This document shows, one piece after another, positions 35,442 through 43,096 of a DNA stretch of 64,000 nucleotides; the stretch's first letter is position 1; the number at the start of each line of letters is the position of its first letter. The translations under genes and the position numbers were made by a program. A model generated the notes under the pieces. That model saw nothing but the letters and a program-made list of their open reading frames with translations. It was not told the origin of the DNA and ran no database searches. The stretch comes from Alphaproteobacteria bacterium (GTDB taxonomy: Bacteria; Pseudomonadota; Alphaproteobacteria; Caulobacterales; Caulobacteraceae): positions 1 through 64,000 of the forward strand of contig JAHJOK010000009.1 of NCBI GenBank assembly GCA_018820205.1, written 5' to 3'.

Positions 35442-37250
35442 TCAGTCGGCCGGCGCATCCGCCCCGTTCAGTCTTTCGGCATCGATCTGGCGCAGGGTCG
35501 GCTTGTGGACCTTGCCCACGGCCGTCAGCGGCATGACCTCGATCAGGTGTACGGCCTTGGGCCGCGCCGCCCGCTCATGGATCCTGGCTTCGGCGTGCGC
35601 CGCCAGTGCGTCCGGGCCGGCCGCGACGCCCGGCTTCAACTGGACATAGACGACCGGGACCTCTCCCGCATGGGGGTCGGGTCTGCCGATGGCGGCCGCC
35701 AGTTCGACCGCCGGATGGCTGAAGAAGGCGTCCTCGATCATGGCCGGATCGATGTTGTGACCGCCGCGAATGATGAGGTCCTTGGCGCGTCCCTTGAGCC
35801 AAAGGAAGCCGTCGGCGTCCACCAAACCCAGATCGCCCGTGTTCAACCAGCGCTCGCCCGCGATCTCGACCCAGAGCGCGCGATCATGACGGGCATCGGT
35901 ATAGCCCTGAAAGACGTTCGGCCCCGCCAGCAGGACGGCGCCGACCTCATCGATGCCCGCCAGCCGTTCCACCCCGCCCCGCTCATCGGGATGCGCGATG
36001 AGGACGGCCTGGAAAGGCAATGGCAGCCCCACCGATCCGATCTTCTGGACGCCGTCCAGCGCATGGACCGCAGCGACGCAGGTGGCCTCCGTCAGACCGT
36101 AGCCCTCGAGCACCTTCACGCCTGTGGTGCGCTGGAATTGATCGAGCAGTTCGGGCGACATGGGCGCGGCGCCGCAGATTCCGAAGGCCAGACGGCTGAG
36201 GTCATGGCCCTGAACCGGACGCTGCAACAGGGCGGAAAACAGCGTCGGGACGCCGCTGAAGGCGGTGACGCCGTGATGGGTCGCGATCTCCCAGAACCGG
36301 TCGATCACGCCGGTCCCCCGGAAGCCCTGCGGCGTGCCGATCAGGACGTGGGTTCCCAGAAGGAAGGCCGAGAGGCCGGTCACCATCGCCCCGTTGACGT
36401 GGAACAGCGGCAGGCCCGCGAAGAAGGTCGAGCCGGGCGTCAGGCCCGAGACGATCATTCTGGAGGACATCCAGGCGTTGGCGACTTCATTGGCGTGGGT
36501 GCGGCGCGCCACCTTGGGCGAGCCGGTCGTTCCCCCGGTGCCGAAGATCGACGCGGTCTCTTCAGCCGCGATGACCCGGCCGCTGTCCAGCTGCGTCCCC
36601 TTCATGCGCTTCAACTCGCGTCCGAAATCGACGACCTTCAGATCTTTCCGCACCGGCGCGGCCCGCCTGCGCATCCTCGCCTGGGCCAACCGGGCCGCCC
36701 AGCGTTTCGGACCGCGCACATGTGGCGCCAGGTCGACGAGGGCAATCGTCTCCACGACCTGCGCCGAGGCCGTGGCTGCAACGACCTTGTCGTACAGGTC
36801 CGCGCCCGGGAATGGCGCGAGCGTGACCACCACCTTTGCCCCGGATTCCCTCAGCAGAGCGGAGATGGCTTCAGCTTCCATCAGGGGATTGATCGGGAAG
36901 ACGACCCCGGCCGCTTCCCCGCCCCAGAGGCAGAGATGGGTCTCGATCAGGTTGGGCAGGACCAGGGCGACCACGTCGTTCGGCTCAACGCCCAGAGAGC
37001 CGAAGAAATTGGCCGTGCGCGTCACGTCCGCCAGCAGATCCCGATAGCTCAGGGTTTCCGGCCGCCTGTGGCTCTTGGTCTCCAGAAAGAAAGACACGGC
37101 CGGCTGGTCGCCGAACCGCGCCGCAGAGGCCTGCAGCAAGGCATAGGTGGAGGTCGGCAGATCAGACGGCCAGCCGGCGGCTTCGAGAGCGCGAATATCG
37201 CCACGGGAGGCGACCGGCGCAGAGGTAGGGACGGCGGACGCAAGGGTCAT
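35442..37250 (-). CDS. acyl-CoA synthetase (AMP-binding, ANL superfamily)
   Basis: The ATG at 37250 overlaps the AbrB-type stop by 4 bases and gives 602 residues; the frame is open much further upstream but that part is antisense-quality sequence. Motifs are GTGGTTGSPKVARRTH (AMP loop), LEGYGLTEATC, NTGDLGLVDADGFLWLKGRAKDLIIRGG and the C-terminal lysine in AVGKVHKP. It would activate a carboxylate as its CoA thioester. It is last in the leftward transporter unit and converges on the aldolase gene 21 bases away. The co-regulated context suggests that the imported acid, or an acid part of it, is activated here. Confidence 0.9.
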   Translation of the reverse strand: MTLASAVPTSAPVASRGDIRALEAAGWPSDLPTSTYALLQASAARFGDQPAVSFFLETKSHRRPETLSYRDLLADVTRTANFFGSLGVEPNDVVALVLPNLIETHLCLWGGEAAGVVFPINPLMEAEAISALLRESGAKVVVTLAPFPGADLYDKVVAATASAQVVETIALVDLAPHVRGPKRWAARLAQARMRRRAAPVRKDLKVVDFGRELKRMKGTQLDSGRVIAAEETASIFGTGGTTGSPKVARRTHANEVANAWMSSRMIVSGLTPGSTFFAGLPLFHVNGAMVTGLSAFLLGTHVLIGTPQGFRGTGVIDRFWEIATHHGVTAFSGVPTLFSALLQRPVQGHDLSRLAFGICGAAPMSPELLDQFQRTTGVKVLEGYGLTEATCVAAVHALDGVQKIGSVGLPLPFQAVLIAHPDERGGVERLAGIDEVGAVLLAGPNVFQGYTDARHDRALWVEIAGERWLNTGDLGLVDADGFLWLKGRAKDLIIRGGHNIDPAMIEDAFFSHPAVELAAAIGRPDPHAGEVPVVYVQLKPGVAAGPDALAAHAEARIHERAARPKAVHLIEVMPLTAVGKVHKPTLRQIDAERLNGADAPAD

Positions 37251-38398
37251 GACGATCTTCGATGAGTTCGGGCTTCTGGGGAGGGCTCGGCGATAATGGA
37301 CTCTGGAACAGGCAGGGCGACCTCCGCTGGCGAGGCCAGTCGCGCGGTGAGCGCGCGCGCCAGAATGGGCCCCACCGCCAGCACCATCAGGAACCGCACC
37401 AGCTGACCGCCCAGGATGAAGGGCAGGTCCACGGGCGTCGAGGTGGCGATGATCAGGATGGTGTCCGTTCCGCCCGGACTGGTCGCCAGATAGGCCGACA
37501 GCAGGTCCACGCCGGTGATGGTGCTGACCCCGATCGCCAGCAGACCGCAACTGGCCAGCAACAGCGCCAGCACGGCCAGGATCCGGGGCAACATCCGCGC
37601 GCTGTAGATGACTGCGGCTCGCGTGAAGCCAAGGCCGATGCTCCACCCGACCACGGCATAGGCCAGGGCCGTGACCAGCACCGGAAGCTGGAGTTGAAGC
37701 ACGCCTGTGGCCTGAAGCGCCGAACCGACCAGCATGGGTACCAGGAAAATCCCGGCCGGGATCCGCGAGACCTTGCCGACCCAGCCCGCCGCCGCCGCGA
37801 ATGCGAGGGTCAGGGCGACGGCGCCAAGGTCGCCATGCGCAAGCCAGTCGGTCTGCGGATGGCCGGGCGCCGCGCCTGTCATCTGGGCCAGAACCATGGC
37901 GACCAGGGCGACCAGCAGCACCCGCAGATACTGGATCATGGCGACCAGACGCCGGTCGCCGCCGAAGGCCTCGGACATCAGGACCATGGCCGTCGAGGCG
38001 CCGGGCGCCAGACCCCAGATCGCCGTCGTGCCCGGAAGCCAGCCGCGCACGCTCATCACCCAGCCGAAGGCGCTGGTGATGGCCAGGGTCGAGACGGCGA
38101 GGCCCAGGTAGACCGGCAGATGAGCGACTACCCCGACATAGAAGCCGGGCGTCGCGGACATGGCGATCATGCAGCCGACCAGGGCCTGGGCCCCGCCGAA
38201 GACCACCGGCGCGGGCCGGATCGTCGCCCCCTTCAGTCCGAACGCCACGCCCACCGCCATCGGGCCCAGCAGGAGGGCCGCCGGCGCCTGGATCGCCTTC
38301 AGGATGACGACGAGCACGGCCGAGGTCGCGACCAGCGCGCCCCACTGCCAGGGCTGCGACATGCGCAGCGGCGCGCCCGCGACCTCATCGATGCGCAT
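37247..38398 (-). CDS. AbrB-family membrane permease (PF05145 type)
   Basis: This 383-residue protein has about ten membrane helices in two similar halves (for example GALVATSAVLVVILKAI and LPVYLGLAVSTLAITSAFGWV). The motifs LLGPMAVGVAFGL, GLAPGASTAMVLMSEAFGGD and LATSPGGTDTILII are characteristic of this family, often labelled AbrB or ammonia monooxygenase but better regarded as transporters. It lies 9 bases after the CitMHS gene and overlaps the acyl-CoA synthetase. Presumably it is a second inner-membrane carrier for the same substrate class; its direction of transport is unknown. Confidence 0.83.
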   Translation of the reverse strand: MRIDEVAGAPLRMSQPWQWGALVATSAVLVVILKAIQAPAALLLGPMAVGVAFGLKGATIRPAPVVFGGAQALVGCMIAMSATPGFYVGVVAHLPVYLGLAVSTLAITSAFGWVMSVRGWLPGTTAIWGLAPGASTAMVLMSEAFGGDRRLVAMIQYLRVLLVALVAMVLAQMTGAAPGHPQTDWLAHGDLGAVALTLAFAAAAGWVGKVSRIPAGIFLVPMLVGSALQATGVLQLQLPVLVTALAYAVVGWSIGLGFTRAAVIYSARMLPRILAVLALLLASCGLLAIGVSTITGVDLLSAYLATSPGGTDTILIIATSTPVDLPFILGGQLVRFLMVLAVGPILARALTARLASPAEVALPVPESIIAEPSPEARTHRRSS

Positions 38399-38407
38399 CG
38401 GGCCCGG

Positions 38408-39772
38408 TCAGCCGACGCGGAACGGGAAGGCGCCGCTCAGCAGAGCCGCTCCGATCAGGACCAGGCAGGCCGCTACAGCCCATTTCAGCGAGAACCGCTG
38501 GGCCGCCCCGACATCGACCTTGAGCAGGCCGCAGACCAGATAGATGGCCGCGATCAACGGGCTCATGGCATGCACCGGCAGGGCGGTCAGCGAGGCCCGA
38601 GCGATGGCCTCCGGCGCGACGCCGTAATGCGACGCCGTCTCGGCCAGCACCGGCAGGATGCCGAAATAGAAGGCGTCGTTCGACATGAAGAAGGTCAGGG
38701 GCATGCTGACCAGGGCGGTGATGGGCGCGAAATAGGGACCCAGCTGCGGCGGAATGGCGGACACCAGGGCGGCGGCCATGGCCTCGACCATGCCCGTTCC
38801 CTGCAGGATGCCCGTGAAGGCGCCGGCGGCGAAGATGAGCAGGACGATGTTGACCACATTGTCGGCATGGGCGGCGATGCGCTTCCGCTGCGATTTCAGG
38901 CTGGGATAGTTGACGATCAGGGCGATGGCGAAGGCGCTCATCATCATCACGGGCAAAGGGGCGAGGCCGAGCAGCAGCCCGGCCATGAGGCCGAGCGTCA
39001 GCGCCAGATTGAAGAAGAACAGCTTGGGACGACGGACGTCGGCATGCGGTTCCGGATCGCTCTCGTCCGCCACCACCGCGTCTTCCGGCGCCGGTCCAGA
39101 TGATGCGGGGCCCAGCGGCAAAGGCTGGAGGCTCAGGGCGCCCAGTCGCTTGCGTTCGGACAGACCCATCCGCCACGCGACGAAGACGGCGAACGCCGTG
39201 CCGGCAAGCATGGTCGGCATCATCGGCAGGAACAGCAGCGACGGGTCGATGTTGAGCGCCGTGGCGGCGCGCGCCGTCGGGCCGCCCCACGGGATGAGAT
39301 TGGTCACCGATGTGGCGAGGCCGAGCAGCAGGGCCAGGATCAGCGGGTTGAGGCCGAGCCGACGATAGACCGGCAGCATGGCCGAGATGGTCACCAGGGC
39401 CGTCGTGGCGCCGTCGCCGTCCAGAGACACGACCGTGGCCAGGAGGGCAGTGCCGATGGTGACCCGCACCGGATCGTCGCCTACCGTCCTCAGCACGAAC
39501 CGTACAAGCGGATCGAACAGGCCGGCGTCGATCATGATTCCGAAATAGAGGACGGCGAAGGCCAGCATCAACGCCGTGGGTGTGAGCGCCGTCACCCCTT
39601 CGATCATCATCTCGCCGAGACCCGCTCCTGCCCCGGCCAGCAGACCGAAGATGACAGGGATCAGGATCAGGGCCGTGATCGCCGACAGACGCTCGGTCAT
39701 GATCAGGACCATGAAGGTCAGGATCATCAGGGCTCCGAGTACGGCCGGGTTCTGGAAAGCGGTCAGGGTCAC
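38408..39772 (-). CDS. CitMHS-family citrate/metal-type transporter
   Basis: This 454-residue protein has 11-12 membrane helices. MVLIMTERLSAITALILIPVIFG opens it, ATVVSLDGDGATTALVT matches the conserved loop, and TNLIPWGGPTARAATAL is the CitMHS signature. A hydrophilic loop in the middle (ERKRLGALSLQP onward) is usual. The family carries citrate, often with a divalent metal, and related di- and tricarboxylates with protons. It is the first gene after a terminator hairpin that follows the TonB receptor, so it may be partly expressed by read-through. It would move the hydroxy-acid across the inner membrane. Confidence 0.88.
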   Translation of the reverse strand: MTLTAFQNPAVLGALMILTFMVLIMTERLSAITALILIPVIFGLLAGAGAGLGEMMIEGVTALTPTALMLAFAVLYFGIMIDAGLFDPLVRFVLRTVGDDPVRVTIGTALLATVVSLDGDGATTALVTISAMLPVYRRLGLNPLILALLLGLATSVTNLIPWGGPTARAATALNIDPSLLFLPMMPTMLAGTAFAVFVAWRMGLSERKRLGALSLQPLPLGPASSGPAPEDAVVADESDPEPHADVRRPKLFFFNLALTLGLMAGLLLGLAPLPVMMMSAFAIALIVNYPSLKSQRKRIAAHADNVVNIVLLIFAAGAFTGILQGTGMVEAMAAALVSAIPPQLGPYFAPITALVSMPLTFFMSNDAFYFGILPVLAETASHYGVAPEAIARASLTALPVHAMSPLIAAIYLVCGLLKVDVGAAQRFSLKWAVAACLVLIGAALLSGAFPFRVG

Positions 39773-39783
39773 GGGGCGGCTTT

Positions 39784-39817
39784 CAAAAGGGCGGCCTGCC
39801 GGCGAACCGGCAGGCCG
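39784..39817 (-). terminator. intrinsic terminator after the TonB receptor gene
   Basis: An 11-bp perfect stem (CGGCCTGCCGG and its complement, 39792-39802 with 39807-39817) closes a CGAA/TTCG tetraloop. On the minus strand it is followed by CCCTTTTG. It lies between the receptor stop (39867) and the CitMHS start (39772), both leftward, so it can attenuate read-through into the transporter genes. Confidence 0.78.
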
Positions 39818-39866
39818 AAAGGCTCAGGAACATACCTTCGTCAGGAGCGGCGAAGCGGCCGGGTCG

Positions 39867-42032
39867 TCAGAGAGTCCAGTTGAACGACAGTCCGTATGTG
39901 CGCGGCGGGGCGTAGGCCCCGAAGTTCGCGCCGAGGAAGGCGCCCTGGAAGGAGCGGGTCACTTCGTCACTGAGGTTCTTGCCCCACAACGAGACCGACC
40001 AGCGGTCCGAAACGGGGGTGTAGATGATCCGGGCGTCATAGAAATTGGTGGGTTCGCGCCGTTCGGGTCCGGTGTTCGAGTTGTCCTCGAAGATCAGGCT
40101 TTCGTAGCGGTAGTCGGCGGCGAAACGAACGGTCGCCCCGCTCGCAAGGCTCCAGTCATACGACGGCGACAGGACCAGTTTGTGCTCCGGCGCACGCGCG
40201 ATGCGATTGCCGGCGAAGTTGGTGGTCTCATCGACGAAATAGTCGTCGAACGTCGCGTCGGTATAGCCGTAGCCGACCACCAGACGGGCCCCGCCGAAGG
40301 GGCGCCAGCTGAGATAGGTCTCGTACCCGTTGATCGTGGCGGCACCGGCGTTGTCGGTCACGACCTGGCCGCTCGGCAGGGTGCGGCGGGTCTGCAGGTC
40401 CGTGTAGTCGATGGTGAAGAGCGTGTTGTTCCAGGTCAGGCGTCCGTCGAGGAAGACGCTCTTCTGACCGATCTCGATCTGGGTCGCGTATTCCGGATCG
40501 AAGGCGTCGGCCGCCTCCGCAGCCGATCCCGGAAGGTCCTGGAAGCCCCCGCTCTTGAAGCCGCGCGAGACCATCGCATACAGTAGGTGATCGTCGGCCA
40601 ACTGATAGTCGGCGCCGATCCGCCAGGTCAGGGCGTCGAAGGACGCCGAGGCCGCGACATCGAACTCTTCCTCGCCCCGGAAGATCGTGTTCCCGGCCGT
40701 GTTGGAGATCCGGTAATCCTTCTCGTCGTCGGAGTACCGCAGCCCGCCGATCAGGGAGAACCGCTCGCCGAGCGGGACGGTGACGTCGCCGAAGACGGCA
40801 TAGCTCGTGAGCTCGGCGTCCTGGGTATAGGTCTCGGTTCCCTCGCCGCCGAGGTCGAGGATCAGGGTGTCGAGGCGGTGGGTCTCGCTATTGTAGTTGT
40901 AGAGGCCCGCGACCCACTGAATGGGGCTGTCCGGCAGGGACGACAGGCGCAACTCGTGGCTGGACGTCTGGCTCTGCTCGTCGTTGCCGCCCGAGATCTG
41001 GATGAAGTTGGTGGTCGGATTGCCGCCGTCGAAATCATAGGCGGTGCTGTAGTCGAGGTCGCGATAGGATCCGAGGTAGGACAGGGTGGCGAAGGACAGG
41101 TCGAACTGGGCCTCTCCCCGCAGACCCCAGGTGTCGCGATCCTGAAAGCCGTCGGTCGAGCCCGCGAACTGGTCGCGGTCCTGATTGGGCTCCCAGAACA
41201 TCGACAGGGGATCGCTCTCGTCCAGATCGAGGACGCGGTTGGCGGGTCCGGCCGCCCGATCTCGCGTGCCATCGACCGTGAACGACAGCCGCACCGTGTC
41301 TGACGGCTCGGCCGCGATCTGGATCCGGCCGCTCAGCGTGTCCTGGTCGTCGACCTCTCCGCCGGTGAAGCTGTTGTCCGTATAGCCGTCATGGGTGCGC
41401 CAGCTGCCGCTGGCCCGCACCGCCGCCCGACCGTCCGCGAACGGCGCATTGACCACCGCCGCACCTTCGAGCCGGCCGTAGTTGCCAATGGTCGCTTCGG
41501 TCGAGGCCCCGAAGGCGTCCAGATCGGGCCGCTGGGTCACGACATTGATCGCCCCGCCCACGACGTTGCGGCCATAGAGGGTGCCTTGAGGCCCCTTCAG
41601 AACCTCGATCCGCTCGATGTCGAAGGCGTCGAACGCCACCATGGCGGGCCGGCCCAGATAGACCTCGTCCAGAAAGACCGCCGCGCTGGGGTCGCCCGCC
41701 GCGCCTCGGTCCGTCGAGCCGATCCCGCGGATGGCGATGCGGGGCTGGGAGGCGGGAAAGGCGTCGAACTGCAGCCCCGGAGTGCGGGTCGCCACATCGT
41801 CGATGTCCTTGATGCGGGCCTGTTCCAGTTCCTCGGCTCCGAAAGCGGTGACCGTGACGGGCACGTCCTGGAGTCGCTGTGCGCGCCTCTGGGCCGTGAC
41901 GATGATCTCGTCGAGGCTGGTGGGCGCCACCTGCGGGGCCTCCGGAGTCGTCTGCGCCCATGCCTGGGCGGTCGTCATGAGCGCTGCGACGGCCACGCCG
42001 GTCGCCAGCACCCCACGGGTGTTCCTATTCAA
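39867..42032 (-). CDS. TonB-dependent outer-membrane receptor
   Basis: This is a 721-residue receptor from a TTG at 42032 preceded by GGGAGGG; no ATG is suitably placed. The signal peptide is ATGVAVAALMTTAQAWA (~8-24). A TonB-box-like SLDEIIVTAQRR precedes the plug, whose end carries IEVLKGPQGTLYGRNVVGGAINVVTQRP. A 22-strand barrel follows, ending in a Phe/Trp-rich tail (YGLSFNWTL). It would import a substrate too large or too dilute for porins, using TonB-ExbBD energy. Its promoter shares a 21-bp block with the AtuA operon, so uptake and breakdown are probably co-induced. Confidence 0.92.
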   Translation of the reverse strand: MNRNTRGVLATGVAVAALMTTAQAWAQTTPEAPQVAPTSLDEIIVTAQRRAQRLQDVPVTVTAFGAEELEQARIKDIDDVATRTPGLQFDAFPASQPRIAIRGIGSTDRGAAGDPSAAVFLDEVYLGRPAMVAFDAFDIERIEVLKGPQGTLYGRNVVGGAINVVTQRPDLDAFGASTEATIGNYGRLEGAAVVNAPFADGRAAVRASGSWRTHDGYTDNSFTGGEVDDQDTLSGRIQIAAEPSDTVRLSFTVDGTRDRAAGPANRVLDLDESDPLSMFWEPNQDRDQFAGSTDGFQDRDTWGLRGEAQFDLSFATLSYLGSYRDLDYSTAYDFDGGNPTTNFIQISGGNDEQSQTSSHELRLSSLPDSPIQWVAGLYNYNSETHRLDTLILDLGGEGTETYTQDAELTSYAVFGDVTVPLGERFSLIGGLRYSDDEKDYRISNTAGNTIFRGEEEFDVAASASFDALTWRIGADYQLADDHLLYAMVSRGFKSGGFQDLPGSAAEAADAFDPEYATQIEIGQKSVFLDGRLTWNNTLFTIDYTDLQTRRTLPSGQVVTDNAGAATINGYETYLSWRPFGGARLVVGYGYTDATFDDYFVDETTNFAGNRIARAPEHKLVLSPSYDWSLASGATVRFAADYRYESLIFEDNSNTGPERREPTNFYDARIIYTPVSDRWSVSLWGKNLSDEVTRSFQGAFLGANFGAYAPPRTYGLSFNWTL

Positions 42033-42098
42033 TGCGCCCTCCCTGGGTCGTGTTCTTGTCAGCCGGTCAGACCGGTCAGTCAGGGAGGTTAGCCAGAG

Positions 42099-42129
42099 TG
42101 GATGCGAGAGGTCAATGGATTGGATGCAA
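42099..42129 (-). promoter_or_regulatory. promoter with putative GntR-family operator for the TonB receptor
   Basis: On the minus strand, 42129 to 42109 is identical to 29397-29417 and again ends with a -35-like TTGACC. The 9-bp motif TTGCATCCA recurs as TCGCATCCA 22 bases on (42107-42099), the same spacing as at the other site. A -10-like CTAACC follows at about 17 bases. It lies 67-97 bases upstream of the receptor's TTG start and is adjacent to the GntR gene. Confidence 0.7.
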
Positions 42130-42169
42130 TATGGCACGCCATTGGATATTATCTCTTCGCGCCCTCCCG

Positions 42170-42964
42170 CTAACGCAGTGTGGCCAGGGCGTGGACCCTC
42201 GCCTTGGTCGCCAGCACATGGGCGGTCATCAGGCGTTCGGCGAGCCCGCCGTCGTCCGCGAGAATGGCCGCCAGGATGGCCTCGTGATCGGCTTGCGAGC
42301 GCACGACATGATCCGGGGTGGTGTCCGGGATCTTTCGCAGTCGCTGCGGGACGTGAGCGGCGACAACGGGTGAAGTATGGATCACGTCGCCGGACACCGG
42401 GCTCAGGATGGTCATTCGCATGGCCGTCCTGAGCACGGGGTTCCGCGCGGCGATGTTGATCGTGCGGTGAAAAATCCAGTTGAGTTCGTACCATTCGAAC
42501 TCGATCTGTTCGGACCAGACGCCACGATCGGCGATCTCGCGCCCCTTGATTGCGCAATCCTGCAGGCGGGCCAGGTCCCCGGGCGTCCAGCCGAGATCGA
42601 CCGACATGCGCGCCGCCGTGCCCTCCAGGGCGGCGCGAACCTCGACGGCGGCCAGAATGTCGCCAATGGTGACGGAGCGGACCGTGTAACCGCGATTGAC
42701 GCTGTACTGGACGATCCCCTCTGCGGAGAGGACCGCAAGGGCGCTGCGGATCGGCGTGCGCGAGACGTTCATCTCGGTCGCCAGGGCCTCGGCCCGCAAA
42801 CGGGCCCCTGGGGCGATCTCGCCGGTCAGGATTTTTTCGCGAAGGGTGGACAGGACCGTGTGTGTCGCCGGCTCGGTGCTCGGCGGGTCGCCCAGAAAAT
42901 CGATTGGAACGGCGGGGACGGCATCGGACATCAAAGGCGGCTCGGCTGAAATCAGAGCGCCCAT
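42170..42964 (-). CDS. GntR-family (FadR/FCD subfamily) transcriptional regulator
   Basis: This 264-residue regulator has a winged HTH at ~40-105 (LREKILTGEIAPGARLRAEAL, then MNVSRTPIRSALAVLSAEGI and a wing VNRGYTVRSV). A helical FCD ligand domain follows, with metal-ligand-type residues in FEWYELNWIFHRTI and ADHEAILAAI. FadR-type FCD proteins sense carboxylic acids, often as repressors. It lies ~140 bases upstream of the TonB receptor, same strand, and is the obvious candidate for the repeated operator at 29397 and 42109. A perfect 14-bp palindrome abuts its own ATG. A later ATG at 42931 is an alternative start. Confidence 0.88.
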   Translation of the reverse strand: MGALISAEPPLMSDAVPAVPIDFLGDPPSTEPATHTVLSTLREKILTGEIAPGARLRAEALATEMNVSRTPIRSALAVLSAEGIVQYSVNRGYTVRSVTIGDILAAVEVRAALEGTAARMSVDLGWTPGDLARLQDCAIKGREIADRGVWSEQIEFEWYELNWIFHRTINIAARNPVLRTAMRMTILSPVSGDVIHTSPVVAAHVPQRLRKIPDTTPDHVVRSQADHEAILAAILADDGGLAERLMTAHVLATKARVHALATLR

Positions 42965-42978
42965 GGTGAGCGCTCACC
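42965..42978. promoter_or_regulatory. 14-bp perfect palindrome abutting the GntR start codon
   Basis: GGTGAGCGCTCACC is a perfect palindrome immediately upstream of the ATG at 42964. If that ATG is used the palindrome occupies the ribosome-binding region and could act as an operator or translation block; if translation starts at 42931 it lies in the leader. It differs from the TTGCATCCA sites. The TGAGCGCTCA core resembles LacI-type operators more than GntR sites. Confidence 0.4.
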
Positions 42979-43042
42979 AGAAGGCTGACAACCAACGAAC
43001 GGCCCGACTCAAGCCAAACAACGATCACCGATTGCTGCAGGC

Positions 43043-43077
43043 CAGCGGAGACAGGTCAGCGTTAGCCTGACAGCACC
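43043..43077 (+). mobile_element. solo IS6-family right end
   Basis: The sequence CAGCGGAGACAGGTCAGCG, then GCCTGACAGCACC, matches the right ends at 29323, 16803 and 28021 in the same orientation. No IS6 body precedes it. With the intact copy at 28497-29323 it brackets the hydroxy-acid island, the arrangement left by IS6-family cointegration and later decay. Confidence 0.75.
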
Positions 43078-43096
43078 GCCACCGCCTTCTGAACCA

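Noticed and set aside
35442..38345. Long leftward frame reading through both the acyl-CoA synthetase and the region upstream
   Set aside because: The first ~360 codons lie antiframe to the AbrB-type permease and look like low-complexity shadow. The real gene starts at 37250.
35505..39103. Two long rightward frames (586 and 613 codons)
   Set aside because: Antisense to the acyl-CoA synthetase, permease and CitMHS genes; composition is Arg/Gly/Asp/Gln-rich with no motif.
39867..43028. 1053-codon leftward frame covering the TonB receptor and the region upstream
   Set aside because: The N-terminal ~330 codons overlap the GntR gene in another frame and lack a signal peptide; the receptor starts at the TTG at 42032 with a good ribosome-binding site.
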